From positions 20,739,691 to 20,803,690 of the forward strand of contig CM057837.1 of assembly GCA_030068075.1 (NCBI GenBank): 64,000 nt of DNA. Direction: 5' to 3'. Source of the DNA: Paguma larvata. Lineage: Eukaryota; Chordata; Mammalia; Carnivora; Viverridae. Below are positions 42,161 through 52,961 of the stretch, piece by piece (within the stretch, counting starts at the first letter, position 1; each line of letters starts with the position of its first letter). A model generated the notes under the pieces. That model did not search any database and was not told the origin of the DNA. It saw only the letters and a program-made list of their open reading frames with translations. A program made the translations under genes and the position numbers.

Positions 42161-42449
42161 AACTGCAGACCCGGAGAGAGTGCCCCTTAGAGCAACTTGG
42201 CGAGCGGCGTGCGCCTCCCGAAAGCCCAGTATTTCTGTCCATCGAAGCTCTGTGTGAGGCCAGCGTCTCCCGCAAACCACGTTGTTTAAGAGGCGAGCAC
42301 AACGTGAATCATTTCTTCATCAGACTCTCGCTCCGATGGCAGCCGACAGCAGACGTGACGTTTGTTTCCCACGGACGTGCGTATGTCTTATTTGAGCGGT
42401 TTAAAATTAATGTTAATGATTAATATGCAATATCGTTGGTACTTATGGC
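42161..42449. other. Unique sequence
   Basis: CpG-rich to about 42360, then AT-rich with TTAATGATTAAT motifs. No repeat recognised before the MIR relic. Confidence 0.4.
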
Positions 42450-42600
42450 TATTATTAGTAAATGCTAATAATAATATCTGATACCTTTGGAGCACTGACT
42501 CTGTGACATTGCGCCATAAAGCCCCTTACAAACATGATTTCATTTAATCCTTACAAAATGCCGCCACCATGAGACAGTACTATTAGTTACCCTCCCCCAA
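42450..42600 (-). mobile_element. MIR relic, antisense
   Basis: 'CCTTTGGAGCACTGACTCTGTGAC..', 'CCCCTTACAAACATGATTTCATTTAATCCTTACAAAATGCC' and 'GACAGTACTATTAGTTACCCTCCCCC' are reversed MIR. A SINE interrupts its right end. Confidence 0.7.
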
Positions 42601-42604
42601 TTTA

Positions 42605-42788
42605 ATTTTTTTGAAGTTTTTATTTATTTAATTTGAGACCGAGAGAGAGAGAGAGAGAGAATCCCAAGCAGGTCCCACATGGTCAGTGCAGAGCCTGATG
42701 TGGGGCTCCATCTCCCGAGCTGAGAAATCGTGACCTGAGCTGAAATCAAGAGTCAGACGTTTAACTGAGGGAGCCATCCAGGCGCCCC
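42605..42788 (-). mobile_element. CAN-SINE, antisense
   Basis: TTTATTTATTTAATTTGAGACC, GA run, AATCCCAAGCAGGTCCC, GATGTGGGGCTCC, GAGCCATCCAGGCGCCCC. ACCCTCCC on both sides suggests a target-site duplication. Confidence 0.93.
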
Positions 42789-42899
42789 AACCCTCCCGGT
42801 TTTTAAATAAAAGAGGAGAATGGGACTGAGCAATGTGGAGGAGCTCCCCTGAGCTCGTGTGATGCCTATGAGTGGATTCTCTGCCGCCGCTCTGGGGAC

Positions 42900-43015
42900 A
42901 GGGGATGGTGGCTGTGAGGAATGAGCCCTTACCTGCGTGGACTTGGAAAAGCAAACTGACGCTCAGAGGCCACACTTGCTCAAGAGCCACCTAGCAGGCT
43001 GTGATACCCAGACTT
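42900..43015 (-). mobile_element. MIR-like relic, antisense
   Basis: 'TTGGAAAAGCAAACTGACGCTCAGAGGCCACACTTGCTCAAGAGCCACCTAGCAGG' resembles reversed MIR (GAAACTGAGGCTCAGAGAGG..GTCACACAGCTAG). Confidence 0.55.
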
Positions 43016-43364
43016 CACGAAGATACTATCAGAAAGAAAACCAGACAGTAACTTCTCATGTGAATACACATGAGATGCAGAAATCCCAAACAGAATACTT
43101 GGGTTTGGGATTTGATGGACTCTGGCATTCTATTAAATAAGGGAAACACGTCATTCTGGGAATACCAGCTTAGTTTGGGACTAGGAATCTGTTGATATGA
43201 TGAGTTATACGCAAAGAAAAAAAATATGATTATCTGAATATATTCTGAAAATATATTTAATATAATTTAATAGCCAGTATGGATCATATTTTTCAAAAAC
43301 ACTAGTAACAGTCTCAGTAAGCTGGGAAATGGAAATCTCTTTTAGAACGGTAAAGAATGTCTAT
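43016..43364. other. AT-rich unique sequence
   Basis: No repeat recognised. 43200-43300 is strongly AT-rich. Confidence 0.4.
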
Positions 43365-43546
43365 GAGCCTGGGGGGCTCAGTCAGTTAAGCGTCCCCCTC
43401 TTGGTTTCGGCTTCGGTCGCGATCCCAGGGTCATGCCCTGCTTTGAGGTCTGCACTGAGCACGGAGCCTGCTTCAGAGTCTCTCCCTCCCTCTGCCCTTC
43501 CCCTGCTTGCTTGCTCGCTTTCTCGGAAAATGATAAAAAAAAAAAA
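43365..43546 (+). mobile_element. CAN-SINE, diverged
   Basis: GAGCCTGGGGGGCTCAGTCAG, GTTTCGGCTTCGGTCGCGATCCCAGGG, CACGGAGCCTGCTTCAG, a CT-poor middle and an A-run tail. Confidence 0.9.
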
Positions 43547-43693
43547 GAACTCAAACAAAAATGAAAATCTTTTTGACGAACCGTCATATTCATTAACTAG
43601 GCAGAGGCTGTATTGGAATAAGGCCCTCTTCACAACAGTCACGGACGCAAAATAGAATCTGGAGGCCTGCATGGGAGAAGAAACGCACAGGAC

Positions 43694-43887
43694 ACCAGGC
43701 GCCCGGGCGGCTCAGCTGGTGAAGCATCCGAATTTGGCTCAGGTCCTGATCTCACTCTTTGTGAGTTCGAGCCCCGTGTCAGGCTCTCCGCCGTCAGCAC
43801 AGAGCCCGCTTCGGATCCTCTGTCTCCCGCTCTTGCATGCTCGCTCTATCTCCCTCTCAAAAATAAACTTTAAAAGAAAAAAAAAAT
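43694..43887 (+). mobile_element. CAN-SINE with 9-bp TSD
   Basis: CAGGCGCCCGGGCGGCTCAG, GTGAGTTCGAGCCCC and an A-rich tail, flanked by GCACAGGAC (43685-43693 and 43888-43896). Confidence 0.94.
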
Positions 43888-43896
43888 GCACAGGAC

Positions 43897-44699
43897 CCGA
43901 AACTATGTGATGTATACTAGTGGCTATCTGGGGTAACAGATATTATCACGATCCTCAAAACTGTATATAAAACGAGGGTTAGCTGGCGAGAATGTTTAGC
44001 ACAATCCAGCCTGTAAAAGTGGTCCGTTGGAAATGGACTATATGTATAGTGTTAGGAGTGAAACGTTGAGTAAATGAATTATGCTTTCTACACGTGCACT
44101 GGACACAACTCCTGTGCCTTCTCAGAGTCCCCAGACAGCCCGCCCATTTCTGCCTTGCGGGCTCACATTTCCCCTGCTCGGTCACCCTCTGTTACCGAAC
44201 TTAGACAAAGTACCACAGGGCAGGGCTTTCCGAGCGAGCGCCAACGCACTGAGTGAGACCCCTGCGAGCGTGGGAGAGCTAGCTCCTGATGGCGGTGACC
44301 CTCGACCTCTCGGAAATTGGGCCGATACATCCCATCTTGGTTCTCCCCTTGGGGGGCTGGGCTGTGGTATGTCCCCCCCCACCCCCCCCCCCCGCATCCC
44401 TCCTGATGCCAAGGGAGCGTGTCTGTTGAACGACCTGTCGTGTCTATTTGGAGCTTGTCCCGAAATCACCGCCAGCTTGGTGACTCATCACAGGGCATTG
44501 CTTTGTGTTTTCCTTGTATTTTTTCTTTATTTTTCTTACTGCTTAGGCCCTGGGCCTGCACCTCCCAAATAAAGTATCAGCACTTCGATTCTTGCCTCAG
44601 GCTGTCTCTTCCGGAAGATTCCTGTTAAGACATTATACTAAGCCTACTGTTTATATACATTGTTCATTTTCTCTACGGTATGATAGGTTTTGACATCTT
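43897..44699. other. Unique or ancient repeat sequence, unresolved
   Basis: 44540-44635 ('CCTCCCAAATAAAGTATCAGC..TCTTGCCTCAGGCTGTCTC..') resembles an old LTR 3' end, but I cannot name it. A C-rich run lies at 44371-44394. No gene. Confidence 0.3.
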
Positions 44700-45190
44700 A
44701 AGAACCTTTCTGGCAGGGGAGAGACTGCCCCTCCCAGGGCTGGTAAATTCTTGGAGGTAGCCAATGGCTAAACTGGGGGTGTACCTTTAGCGTGCAAACT
44801 GAGTAATCCGGAGCCGTACATCCTTTGTCCTGCAGACCCCTGGAGGTAGTCCTCCTCTCTGATTGTCCCCCAGGGGCCAGGTCCGGACAGTGAGAGACGG
44901 TCCCCGGCGCCCAGAGCCTGACCCAGTTATTCCAACTAGCCAACGCAGACTGTTTTCCTGCCTTCCCTTCCCTTTCCCAAGGAGGCTCCAATAAAAGCAA
45001 GGCCTGGCGTCTCCCTTTACTTCTGCCCCTGCTGCCTCCTGCCCGCCCTGCGCTTCCCCGTCACGTGACCCTGCACGGCCTGGTGTGCCTCCTGTTTCTA
45101 GCGCCTGGGAGTGTAATGAACTTCGCTTTCCTTGAGCCTCTCCTGTGTCTCCTCTTGTGGCTATCCTTGACTGACCGGCACATAAGAGAA
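44700..45190 (+). mobile_element. Possible old LTR
   Basis: LTR-like grammar: a GC-rich body with 'CTGATTGTCCCCCAGGGGCCAGG', AATAAA at 44990-44995 and a CT-rich U5-like part after it. I could not define TG/CA ends or a duplication, so the call is tentative. Confidence 0.3.
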
Positions 45191-45257
45191 CACCGAACGG
45201 AGACTCTTCTAGGCCACAGGAAAACATTCACACCGGACGCATAAGAAAGCACATTTA

Positions 45258-45464
45258 GGGGCGCCTGGGTGGCTCAGTTGGTTAAGTGTCTGACTCTTGA
45301 CTTCTGGCTCAGGTCATGATCGCACGGTTCTTGACGCTGAGCCCCGCATCGGGCTCCGCACGGACATTGCAGAGCCTGCTCAGGATTCTATCTCCCTCTC
45401 TCTCTGCCCCTCCCCTGCTTGCTTTCTCTCAAAAAAAAAAAAAAAAAAAAGCAAAACAAAAACC
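45258..45464 (+). mobile_element. CAN-SINE with TSD
   Basis: GGGCGCCTGGGTGGCTCAG head, GGTCATGATCGCACGGTTC, GAGCCTGCTCAGG and a 20-A tail extended by CAAAAC. CACATTTA flanks it (45250-45257 and 45465-45472). Confidence 0.95.
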
Positions 45465-45644
45465 CACATTTATAAAACGATACGTTTTAGTTCTTATAAA
45501 AAACAAACATAAAAGAAAACATTTGGAAGAAAAATACCTACCTATTAACAGTAGTTAATATTGGAGGTAAGACGGTGGGATGTTTTTTCTCTTTTTGTAC
45601 TCTGATTCCTGAATTTTCTACTTTTATTTGAAAAACCACATTTG

Positions 45645-46090
45645 TACCAGCTATAAGTTGCTGCACTAAGGATGACCCCAACACTTAGTGGGTTCAAACA
45701 GCAATTTTTTTGCAATTCTGTGGGTCAGCAGCTGGGCTTGGTTGGTAGTTCCGCTAGTTTGCCTGAAGCCCTTCCAGTGCCTTTCCTGGCTGTTCGGTCT
45801 CCGGTGGCCCATATCTGGCAGTTGGCGCTGACCGTCCCCTGGGCCCCTCCCCACAAGTGGTCTTTCATCTGCAGAGGACAGCTGGGGCTTTATTACATGA
45901 CAGTGGCATTCCGCGATGGTAGACCTCGAAGCTGCAAGGCCTCTTAAGGCCCACGCTCTAAGCTCACATGATGTTGCTTCCGCCCCCAAATGATTGATCA
46001 AAGCAAGTCACAAGGTCTGCCTAGATTCAAGGGCGGGGGGGACAGATCCCGCCTCTGGCTGGTCTACAGGGATGGACAGAAGATCGCTAT
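45645..46090 (-). mobile_element. MLT1 LTR, antisense
   Basis: 'ACTTAGTGGGTTCAAACAGCAATTTTTTTGCAATTCTGTGGGTCAGCAGCTGGGC', 'CTGGCAGTTGGCGCTGACCG', 'GAAGCTGCAAGGCCTCTTAAGGCCCACGCTC' and 'CAAAGCAAGTCACAAGGTCTGCCTAGATTCAAGGG' follow reversed MLT1. Confidence 0.8.
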
Positions 46091-46269
46091 CTCCTTGCAA
46101 ACACGGAAAGCATGCTACCAGACTGTTTCCAAGACATGTTCCACGTTTCTTCTAGTCTGTGTACGTATATTGAGACAATAATCACGAGCAATACTTTCAT
46201 GTCGGTCATTTTGTGCAGGACTCAAGATTCTCATGCGCCTCGAAAGACGAATTTAAAAAGTATTAAGTA

Positions 46270-46457
46270 GGGGCATCTGGGTGGCTCCGTCGGTCAGGGG
46301 TTAGACTCTTGATCTCATCTCAGGTCGTGACCTCACAGCTCGTGGGTTCGAGCCTCTCGTTGGGCTCCATGTTGACAGCGTGGAGCCTGCTTGGGATTCT
46401 CTCGCTCTCTCTGCTCCTTCCCCACCTCGCTCTCTCTCAAAAATAAATAAACCTTAA
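46270..46457 (+). mobile_element. CAN-SINE with 15-bp TSD
   Basis: GGGGCATCTGGGTGGCTCCG head, GTGGGTTCGAGCCTCTCG, CT block, AAATAAATAAACC tail. A perfect 15-bp duplication AAAAAGTATTAAGTA (46255-46269 and 46458-46472) brackets it. Confidence 0.96.
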
Positions 46458-46486
46458 AAAAAGTATTAAGTAAGTCCTCCAGTGGC

Positions 46487-46537
<51 letters not shown>
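46487..46537. repeat. (TA)n(TG)n compound microsatellite
   Basis: About six TA units run into about 19 TG units. It is likely polymorphic and prone to form Z-DNA. Confidence 0.97.
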
Positions 46538-46540
<3 letters not shown>

Positions 46541-46559
46541 ATTTATTTATTTATTACCA

Positions 46560-47240
46560 AAATAGATTGGCTCTTCCTCTCCATCAATTTGAATCAGTGA
46601 AATTTACAGCCTACGTATCGGGGAAAGAAAACTTCTTTAATTTAGTTCCTGGCTGCTGGACAGATTGTCAGATTTGTGCCAGTGATTAAAAAATGAATTT
46701 CTCACAATTCCGCAATTAAAACCCTTCCCACTCTCCACTCCTGATGATGCGGTGGCCGTCTCTGAGCAGCTTAATATTATTAGATTAGCAAGAAGATGTC
46801 TAACATGACTCAGTGTTGTTCTTGAGAAATAATTAGCTACTTAAGTGGAATAGACCTCCACGGAATACAAGTCTATCTCTTTTATAACATTTAAATTTGG
46901 AGGCTTAATTATCCAGTGAAAAATAGTCACTTTAGCACTTTCGTCCATTTGGCTATATATTGACATTATTAAAATGCTTTCCTGGTCTTTATGCAAATTG
47001 CTTTTTTTTTAAACCAATTTATCTCCTAGCAACCCAAAGTGAAATAAGCTCTGAAAAATGACATCTCAAGAAGACTCTGGGCTGTTAATCCACAGAAATT
47101 CCTAGGGTTTATTTGTTGATTGTCTGAACGGACAAATGGATTTGTGCCTCTAGGTGTGTGCACCACCGGGTCCCTTCTTTTCAGCTCCACTTTTAAGCAG
47201 CTAATTAAATAATCGACTTCGCACAAATAAATAGTCAAAT
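46560..47240. promoter_or_regulatory. Candidate conserved non-coding element
   Basis: Repeat-free AT-rich block with dense homeodomain-type sites (TTAATATTATTAGATTAG near 46770, AATAATTAGC near 46828, GGCTTAATTATCC near 46901) and an octamer ATGCAAAT at 46991-46998. The texture is typical of vertebrate developmental enhancers; conservation must be tested. Confidence 0.4.
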
Positions 47241-48175
47241 CTACTGTGTTTGGTCACCGATTCCAGTCTGTAAGCGCTTTGCATCCAGCTGAATGGGAGC
47301 ACCGAGTGGGAAGTGAGCAAGGTGCCCTGGAGACTTGGCCGTGCTCTGGGGCATGGGGACGTTTCTTCATCTTTCTAGACATGCGCCCCCGCTTCAGGAG
47401 AGGCGGCCACCTCTCCTCCCAGGGCCTTAGCTTCCTTCTCTGGGAAATGTGCACGAAGTCTGAGTTCCAGGCTCAGGGCTGAGGAGACGGAGTCAGATGC
47501 TGAGAGCGACAGTGTTTTACGGGCAGCACAGAAGTGCCAGCCACGGTCATTCCCTCGGATGAGGCAGCAGCAGCTGGGGCCCAGCTTCCCACCCTAAGGA
47601 TGGAGAACACGGGCCCAGTGGTGACCCGGAGGGTACCACCCTCTGCCTGCCGGCCACCTCCCTGGCCTGTGGCTGTGTCCCTTCGCTTCCTCACTCAGAC
47701 ACCTTCTCATCAGAGGGCACTCCCGCTGGACGCTCTACTCTGTCCCTGAGCTGCAGGACTGGGGTCACAGTGCGGGGAGACCCTGTTTGTCCTGCAGAGC
47801 ATGTGTCACCACAGCCTTGGGACCGGGGCTCAGGCCCCAATCCTGCTGCTGCCGCTGCGGCTGAAGGTCTCCCTGGTGGCAGGACCCACAGCAATTCCCC
47901 TCCCCCCAACAACTAAGTATGTGCCCAGTCAGTGACGCTCTTGGGGCTGCTGCGACTCACTCAATTGCAGGGAATGGGGTGCATGAGACTGGAAGAGGTG
48001 GGGAGTCTACCACCCCACAGCTCCTAGCGAGTGACCAAAGCCTGGTCTTGCAGTGACTTGCTTGCCTACTCTTTTTCAGGACTCTTTAGAGGTGACCAGT
48101 TTAGGCAAAAAAGGGGTTTTAGGTGTAGGCAGCTTAGCCTCCAAAGGGTCTTAGAACTGGCTTTCGGGACGATCA
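47241..48175. other. Unique intergenic sequence
   Basis: No confident repeat or gene. Short frames of 66-78 codons overlap on both strands. Confidence 0.4.
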
Positions 48176-49090
48176 CAGCCAGATCCTCCTGATTCATTTG
48201 GGTTCCCCCAAAATGGAGCCTGAGACAAGGACTCGTAGGTAGCACCTTTATTCAGAAGGTCTTTCCAGAAAGCCCAAGTGAAGACTTAGAGGGGAAAGTG
48301 GAACAGGGAACTGAGGACAGCCATGAAGATGTGTCAGAGTTGTGAGTGGACAGCTGGACTGTCTGGTGGGGACCGTCTGAGAAGCCAGTCTCAGAATCGT
48401 CCAATCAGGCTGGGTAGGGGGGGGTGCTATCCCACCGACTCCCTTCCCCTGCCACTTCAAGGCTGCCTTGGGAACCCAAACTTCCCAGTATTTTGGGTCG
48501 TGTCAGCTGGAGAAAGCACCGGCAGAGAAGAAGTAAGCCCCTGGGACTTGAGGCGGGAAGCTGGAGAACCCAGGTGGGCCACGTGCTATGGCCTGGGTGC
48601 CACCACTTTCTGCTCTGGCCCAGAGGCCGTGGAGACTCTGTATCTCCTCCATCTACCCCTGCTGGGTGTTTGGCGCTCTCTGACAGCCAGGGGGTTGTCT
48701 TCAGGAAACTAGATCGTGATCCCTTCCAGGCTCGTGTCCATTCAGATCAGGGAGGACTTCTCTCCTGGCTGTAGCCTGCAAAGTCCCAGGGAAGGACTCT
48801 GATTGGCCTGGCTGGCTCATGTGACATCCCTGGACCAATCTGGAGAGTCTAGGTGCTGAAGGATTATGACCAGCTCAGGATGGGTCATTTGCCCACCCAT
48901 GATCAGAGGGATGGGGTCTGCTCCCAGAAGAGGGGGTGTGAAGCTTCCAGGAGTGGTTGGGTGCTCTTCTCCTCAGACATTGGCCAGGGCCACCCCAAAG
49001 AGCAGGCAGGCTTCAGACAATTTGAACCAGGGCGACGAGGGTTTGGGGTCTTGATCCTTCCCTCTCTGAGGGCTGCTGGACTCTAAATTT
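48176..49090. mobile_element. Possible ancient LTR-type repeat
   Basis: 'TGGGTTCCCCCAAAATGGAGCCTGAGACAAGG' and the paired phrases 'GGCTCATGTGACATCCCTGGACCAATC' and 'GGTCATTTGCCCACCCATGATCAGAGGG' have the flavour of old mammalian LTRs. I cannot name a family or set ends. Confidence 0.3.
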
Positions 49091-49594
49091 AAAATTTCCC
49101 CCTTCTCCCTCCCTATCAGTCTCTGACTCATGCATCAATGATTTCTCTCCTCCCTCCTCCTTGCTTTTCCTTCCCATCCACCAGGAACTGGGAGTAGGCA
49201 CTTATATAACCCCTAAACTCTCTCTGGCTGGTGTGTTTTATGGTATTCTGGGAAAATGCTCTTCCATTCATCAGGCATGAATATAATCTGGAGAAAAGGT
49301 TTTGACAAAAGATACCACGCCAAAAGAGCAAATGGAGATTTTTAAATATTTTTCACACCTTAGGGCAATTGACATTTTCAATTCATGCTTTTGCTCTCTC
49401 TTGCCAGAAAGAAGACTTTCCCTTGCCTGACCTTAATGAATGTTAAGGGAGTTCCCTCGTTGCTGGAAGAGGAACAAGTACAGTATGTGTAGGATGCTAG
49501 TGGCAAAAACCAAGGGGACGTTGGCTGGCACGAAACTGATACTCCAACATTCCATCGTCCACGCCGCGCAGAAAACATGCCTTTTCATTCATAC
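49091..49594. other. Unique intergenic sequence
   Basis: No repeat or gene recognised. Confidence 0.4.
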
Positions 49595-49814
49595 TTTCAT
49601 TCGACTAACATTTATTAAGTACCCAGAAGGTACTTAACAGGTGGTGTTAACTAAGATCAACAACGTTCTTGGTTTGAAGGACCTTACCTTTGAGTCGGGG
49701 AGACAGAAGATAAGCATGCGTGAGTGAGAAAACGAGATTCTCCCAAGAATGTGCTAGAATTGCAATAAAATGGGAAGTAGCTAGGGAAGTCTCACTGAGA
49801 AAGATCTTGACTTT
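49595..49814 (+). mobile_element. LINE/L2, left of SINE
   Basis: 'CATTTATTAAGTACCCAGAAGGTAC', 'GGTTTGAAGGACCTTACC', 'GAGACAGAAGATAAGCATG' and 'TCTCACTGAGAAAGATCTTGA' follow L2. Confidence 0.65.
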
Positions 49815-50001
49815 TTTTTTTTTTTTTTTTTAGAAAAAGAGCAAGCTGGGGAGAGGGACAGAGGGAGAGAGAGAGAACCTTAAGCAGGCTCCACGCTCAG
49901 CATGGAGCCCGACTCAGGGCTCAATTCCATGACCCTGGGATCATGACCTGAGCCAAAATCAAGAGTCGGATGCTCAACTGACTGAGCCACCCAGATGCCC
50001 C
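49815..50001 (-). mobile_element. CAN-SINE in L2, antisense, 14-bp TSD
   Basis: T-run, GAGCAAGCTGGGGAGAGGGAC, CTTAAGCAGGCTCC, CTGAGCCACCCAGATGCCCC. AAGATCTTGACTTT (49801-49814) and AAGATCTGGACTTT (50002-50015) are the duplication, with one mismatch. Confidence 0.95.
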
Positions 50002-50015
50002 AAGATCTGGACTTT

Positions 50016-50240
50016 GAGTCAAGAGCTTAATGGTCAAGAACCCTTGGCGTGATGATGAGCCGGTGAAGCAGCTCAGGTAGAGGCAGGAACCAGTCTGTGA
50101 TGCTGGGAAACCAGAAGGGAGGCCTGAGCGGCCGGGGCGCAGCGTGTGGGGAACGGGAGGGAGGGAGGGAGTGGGCCAGAAAGCCATTCTATTTACAGGG
50201 CCGTGGGCCACGGTGAAGATTTTGAGCTGTGAGCTTAAAG
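50016..50240 (+). mobile_element. LINE/L2, right of SINE
   Basis: Continues the L2 with '..GCCAGAAAGCCATTCTATTTACAGGGCC' and 'GGTGAAGATTTTGAGCTGTGAGC' (consensus includes GGAAGCCATTGGAGGGTTTTGAGC). Confidence 0.5.
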
Positions 50241-51405
50241 TTTTGGTTTTTGAAAGACCCTCCTTTCAGGCAGTTCTCGTTGCTGGACACGATAAACAGG
50301 AGAAGAGCAGGAGGGGATGGTGAACACGGCACCCCCACCTTTCCTCAGTTCTGCTCAAGGAAAGCCGTGCCCATGTCTGCCGACTACGCCCATAGCCAAA
50401 CTTGGCGGCGTACGGAGAACCAATTCTTCTGAGTCTGTTCTGTCTGTGTTGTCTTGGGGGAAAAAATCTGAGTCAGAGAATGACATAAAATTTAGTTTCG
50501 TTAAGTGAAGGCAGTTGAATTCCAGTTGAAATGTCATTTCTGGGCCAGTAAGCAAACGTTACTCCAACACTCTCCCTGTGGGACCCAGGGACTGACTTTC
50601 ACCAGCCTTAGCGGTCAAGTTGAGCTGAACCAGAATGCAGTTTGGATGTGAATTTCGATGAAGCAGCTTCAGAGTCTGTGGGTTTCGATGAACATGTTAT
50701 CAGCAGCTCTCTGAACAGCACCCTGTCCTCGCCCGAAGCTGGGGGCGCTTTGGTACCCGTTACCACCCACACCTCACAATGCATTTGTGGAGTCTCTGGG
50801 AACGCCCTCCTTTCTTGGCGGGACCCTGTGGCAGGAGACCACAGCCTCCCACTGCCCGGGGGACTGTCCTGTGAACTTAATTACTTAAAAAATCGGGGAA
50901 GAATGCATCTGGTGAAGAATGGCTACGACCCGTGTAAGCGCTTCACATGTAATGTGTCATCTGTTCCTCTCGGCAAGGCCAAGGCCATGGAGACTTGCCT
51001 CTTATTCCTTTGCTCAGACTCCCCTAAATCAAAAAAAACCCCCACTCCTTCCAGTTACTTGTGCGGGCTGCACATTCTTCCACCCGAGAGCTGGAGTGAG
51101 AAAGGAAGTGGACCTCTGCAGGGCGCTGAGTCAAAGGAAGTACACGAGCAAAGCCTTCTGTCATCATTCGAGTAAAAAGAGCAGGAGGCAAAATCGTCTA
51201 CGTGCTACGGAACACCGCGTTCAGCGTGCACCTGTGCCTAGGGGAAAGGGCTTGGAGCGAACACCCCACGACGTTCTGGGATGATGGGATGATGGGGGAT
51301 GTTTTTGCTCTAAGTTTTTAATCTTTTTCTATGATTTAAAAGCACAAGCATTTATAGCAGATAGTTACTGTTTCATTCGTTCGAAAGAAACCAGAGAACT
51401 TCTTC
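50241..51405. other. Mostly unique sequence, with a MIR-like scrap
   Basis: A 177-codon plus-strand frame (50642-51175) starts with MDVNFDEAASESVGF but matches no family I know. 50930-51000 ('GTGTAAGCGCTTCACATGTAATGTGTCATCTG') resembles reversed MIR, which argues that the frame is accidental. Confidence 0.4.
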
Positions 51406-51410
51406 CTCTG

Positions 51411-51890
51411 TGTTGGGCTAGGGCAGAGGGAAGGCTCCACACAATGGAAACCGACCCAAGATGGCCGACATTCCCGCCAAAAACCCTGAAGAAGGGACCC
51501 CAAGATGGCCGACATTCCCGCCAAAGCCACAAAGGAGACAATGGAAACCAACCCAAGATGGCCGACATTCCCGCCAAAACCACAAAGACGGGACACATCA
51601 CTCTGAGAAATCCGATACCTAACAGGGACCTAAACCTCCACCCCAAACTCCGGCAGACCAATAGGACCTTGGCAAGCAGACATAATCTCCAATAAAAAAA
51701 GAAAGAATTATGTAGCCAACTTCAGCGTCAAACCCCTTAAAAACCCCTAACCCCAATCTCGGGAGCGACTTCCCCGACTCCTCTCTTGAGAGTCTCGGAA
51801 CCTCGCCTGAGGATGCTTGCAATAAAGTGTACTCTCAGACCTCACTTTGCCTTGGCAGTCTTACTTTTATTCATAACCTTACACTCCATA
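51411..51890 (+). mobile_element. Solo retroviral LTR with triplicated U3 motif
   Basis: LTR-like grammar: three direct repeats of a block around AAGATGGCCGACATTCCCGC in the U3-like part, a TATA-like CCTTAAAAACCC near 51735-51746, AATAAA at 51821-51826, then a short U5-like segment ending near CATAACCTTACACTC. That last phrase is itself duplicated just downstream at 51893-51909. The exact ends and target-site duplication could not be fixed. No viral genes remain. It differs from the 389-bp LTR family. Confidence 0.7.
51455..51580 (+). promoter_or_regulatory. Three YY1-like sites in direct repeats
   Basis: CCCAAGATGGCCGACATTCC begins at 51455, 51499 and 51552. Each carries CAAGATGGC, which fits the YY1 core (AAGATGGC). 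The copies are nearly identical, with about 44 and 53 bp between starts. Confidence 0.75.
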
Positions 51891-51929
51891 GACTCATAAC
51901 CTTACACTCTGTGTCTGCCCCGTGCGGCT

Positions 51930-52380
51930 GCCCATGGCTGCATCCCACCCTCTGGGTTGAAGGTACGGAGTGTATGTGACCTGGACGGAGCCAGTCATGC
52001 TACTCCCTTCCCCGACCCCAGTTCAGGAATGGGCGTGGGACTCAAGCCAGGGCTGACCACATCCTTCCCCTGGTCCTAGTAAGCGGAAGAGAAAGACGGG
52101 CAGGACGGTCAGGGCGACAGGATGGGAGGAAGACTCGACACGCCGTCGCTGGCTTTTGAAGACGGAAGGGGCCGCAAAACAAGGTTCGGAGGCAGCTTCC
52201 GGAAGTCTGAACAGGCAAGAAAATGGACTCACCGGAGAGCCTCCAGCGCCTTGACCTTCGCTCAGGGAGGTCCGTTTCAGACTTCCCACTCCGCGACCCG
52301 AAGATAATAAATTCGTGCTGTTTTAAGTCACCAAGCTTGTGGTCATTTGTTGCAAGAAGCAGTAAGAACCCGGACAGAGG
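51930..52380 (+). mobile_element. MLT1 (MaLR) LTR
   Basis: 'AATGGGCGTGGGACTCAAGCCAGGGCTGACCACATCC' in the body and the 3' end 'AATAAATTCGTGCTGTTTTAAGTCACCAAGCTTGTGGTCATTTGTTGCAAGAAGCAGTAAGAACCCGGACAG' match the MLT1 terminal text. Confidence 0.8.
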
Positions 52381-52961
52381 GAGGGGGGCCGACTCCAGCC
52401 GTGGGGTGTCTGGGCTGGGCCAAGACGCTGAGGCGCAGCTGCAGGCCGGCTGCAGACTCCTCCTGGCAGGGAGCCCCGGTGCCTGCTGCAGCGGGGAGGG
52501 TCAGCGGACGCGTCAGCCGCGGTGCTCCAAGCCCACGTCTCGGTTACAGGGGTGCTGGCCGGCTGCTGGGGGGGCGAGGCAGCCCCTCTGGGGTGGTGCC
52601 GGCGGGCCGCCTTCGGACCACGGCTGCGGGAACACGGTGTCTGGGGACAGAGGGCGCCTGCGCTGGGGGAGATCCGCCGAAGAGCCCGCGGGGGGGTACT
52701 GAGCGCTCCGCTGGCAGCGTGGGCCCCGGGGTGCTCGGGAAAGGCCGAGGCTGGGTTGTCCTCCCGCTCCCATGTCCACCTCGGGGACGGCTGAGCTGAA
52801 ACTAGGCCAGGTGAGGAGAAGGGAGAGGGTGGTTGCAGTTTCCTGGGGGTCCCTGGCGGAGCAGGGGTTAAACGTGTCCTCCCAGGGTCCGAGGGGACAG
52901 AGTCCAAGTGGGAGCCCTCAGACCAAATGTCCACGGAGATCCCTACACATAACACCAGCCT
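52381..52961. other. CpG-rich unique sequence
   Basis: GC- and CpG-rich, with a 223-codon minus frame (52323-52994) and overlapping plus frames of 159, 150 and 90 codons. The minus frame extends through the MLT1 3' end and an old SINE, so none is credible as a gene. Confidence 0.45.

Noticed and set aside
50642..51175. 177-codon open frame beginning MDVNFDEAASE
   Set aside because: No family recognised. Part of it coincides with a MIR-like antisense segment. Length is compatible with chance in this composition.
51745..51757. Telomere-like CCCTAACCCC
   Set aside because: A single isolated word inside the LTR, not a tandem telomeric array.
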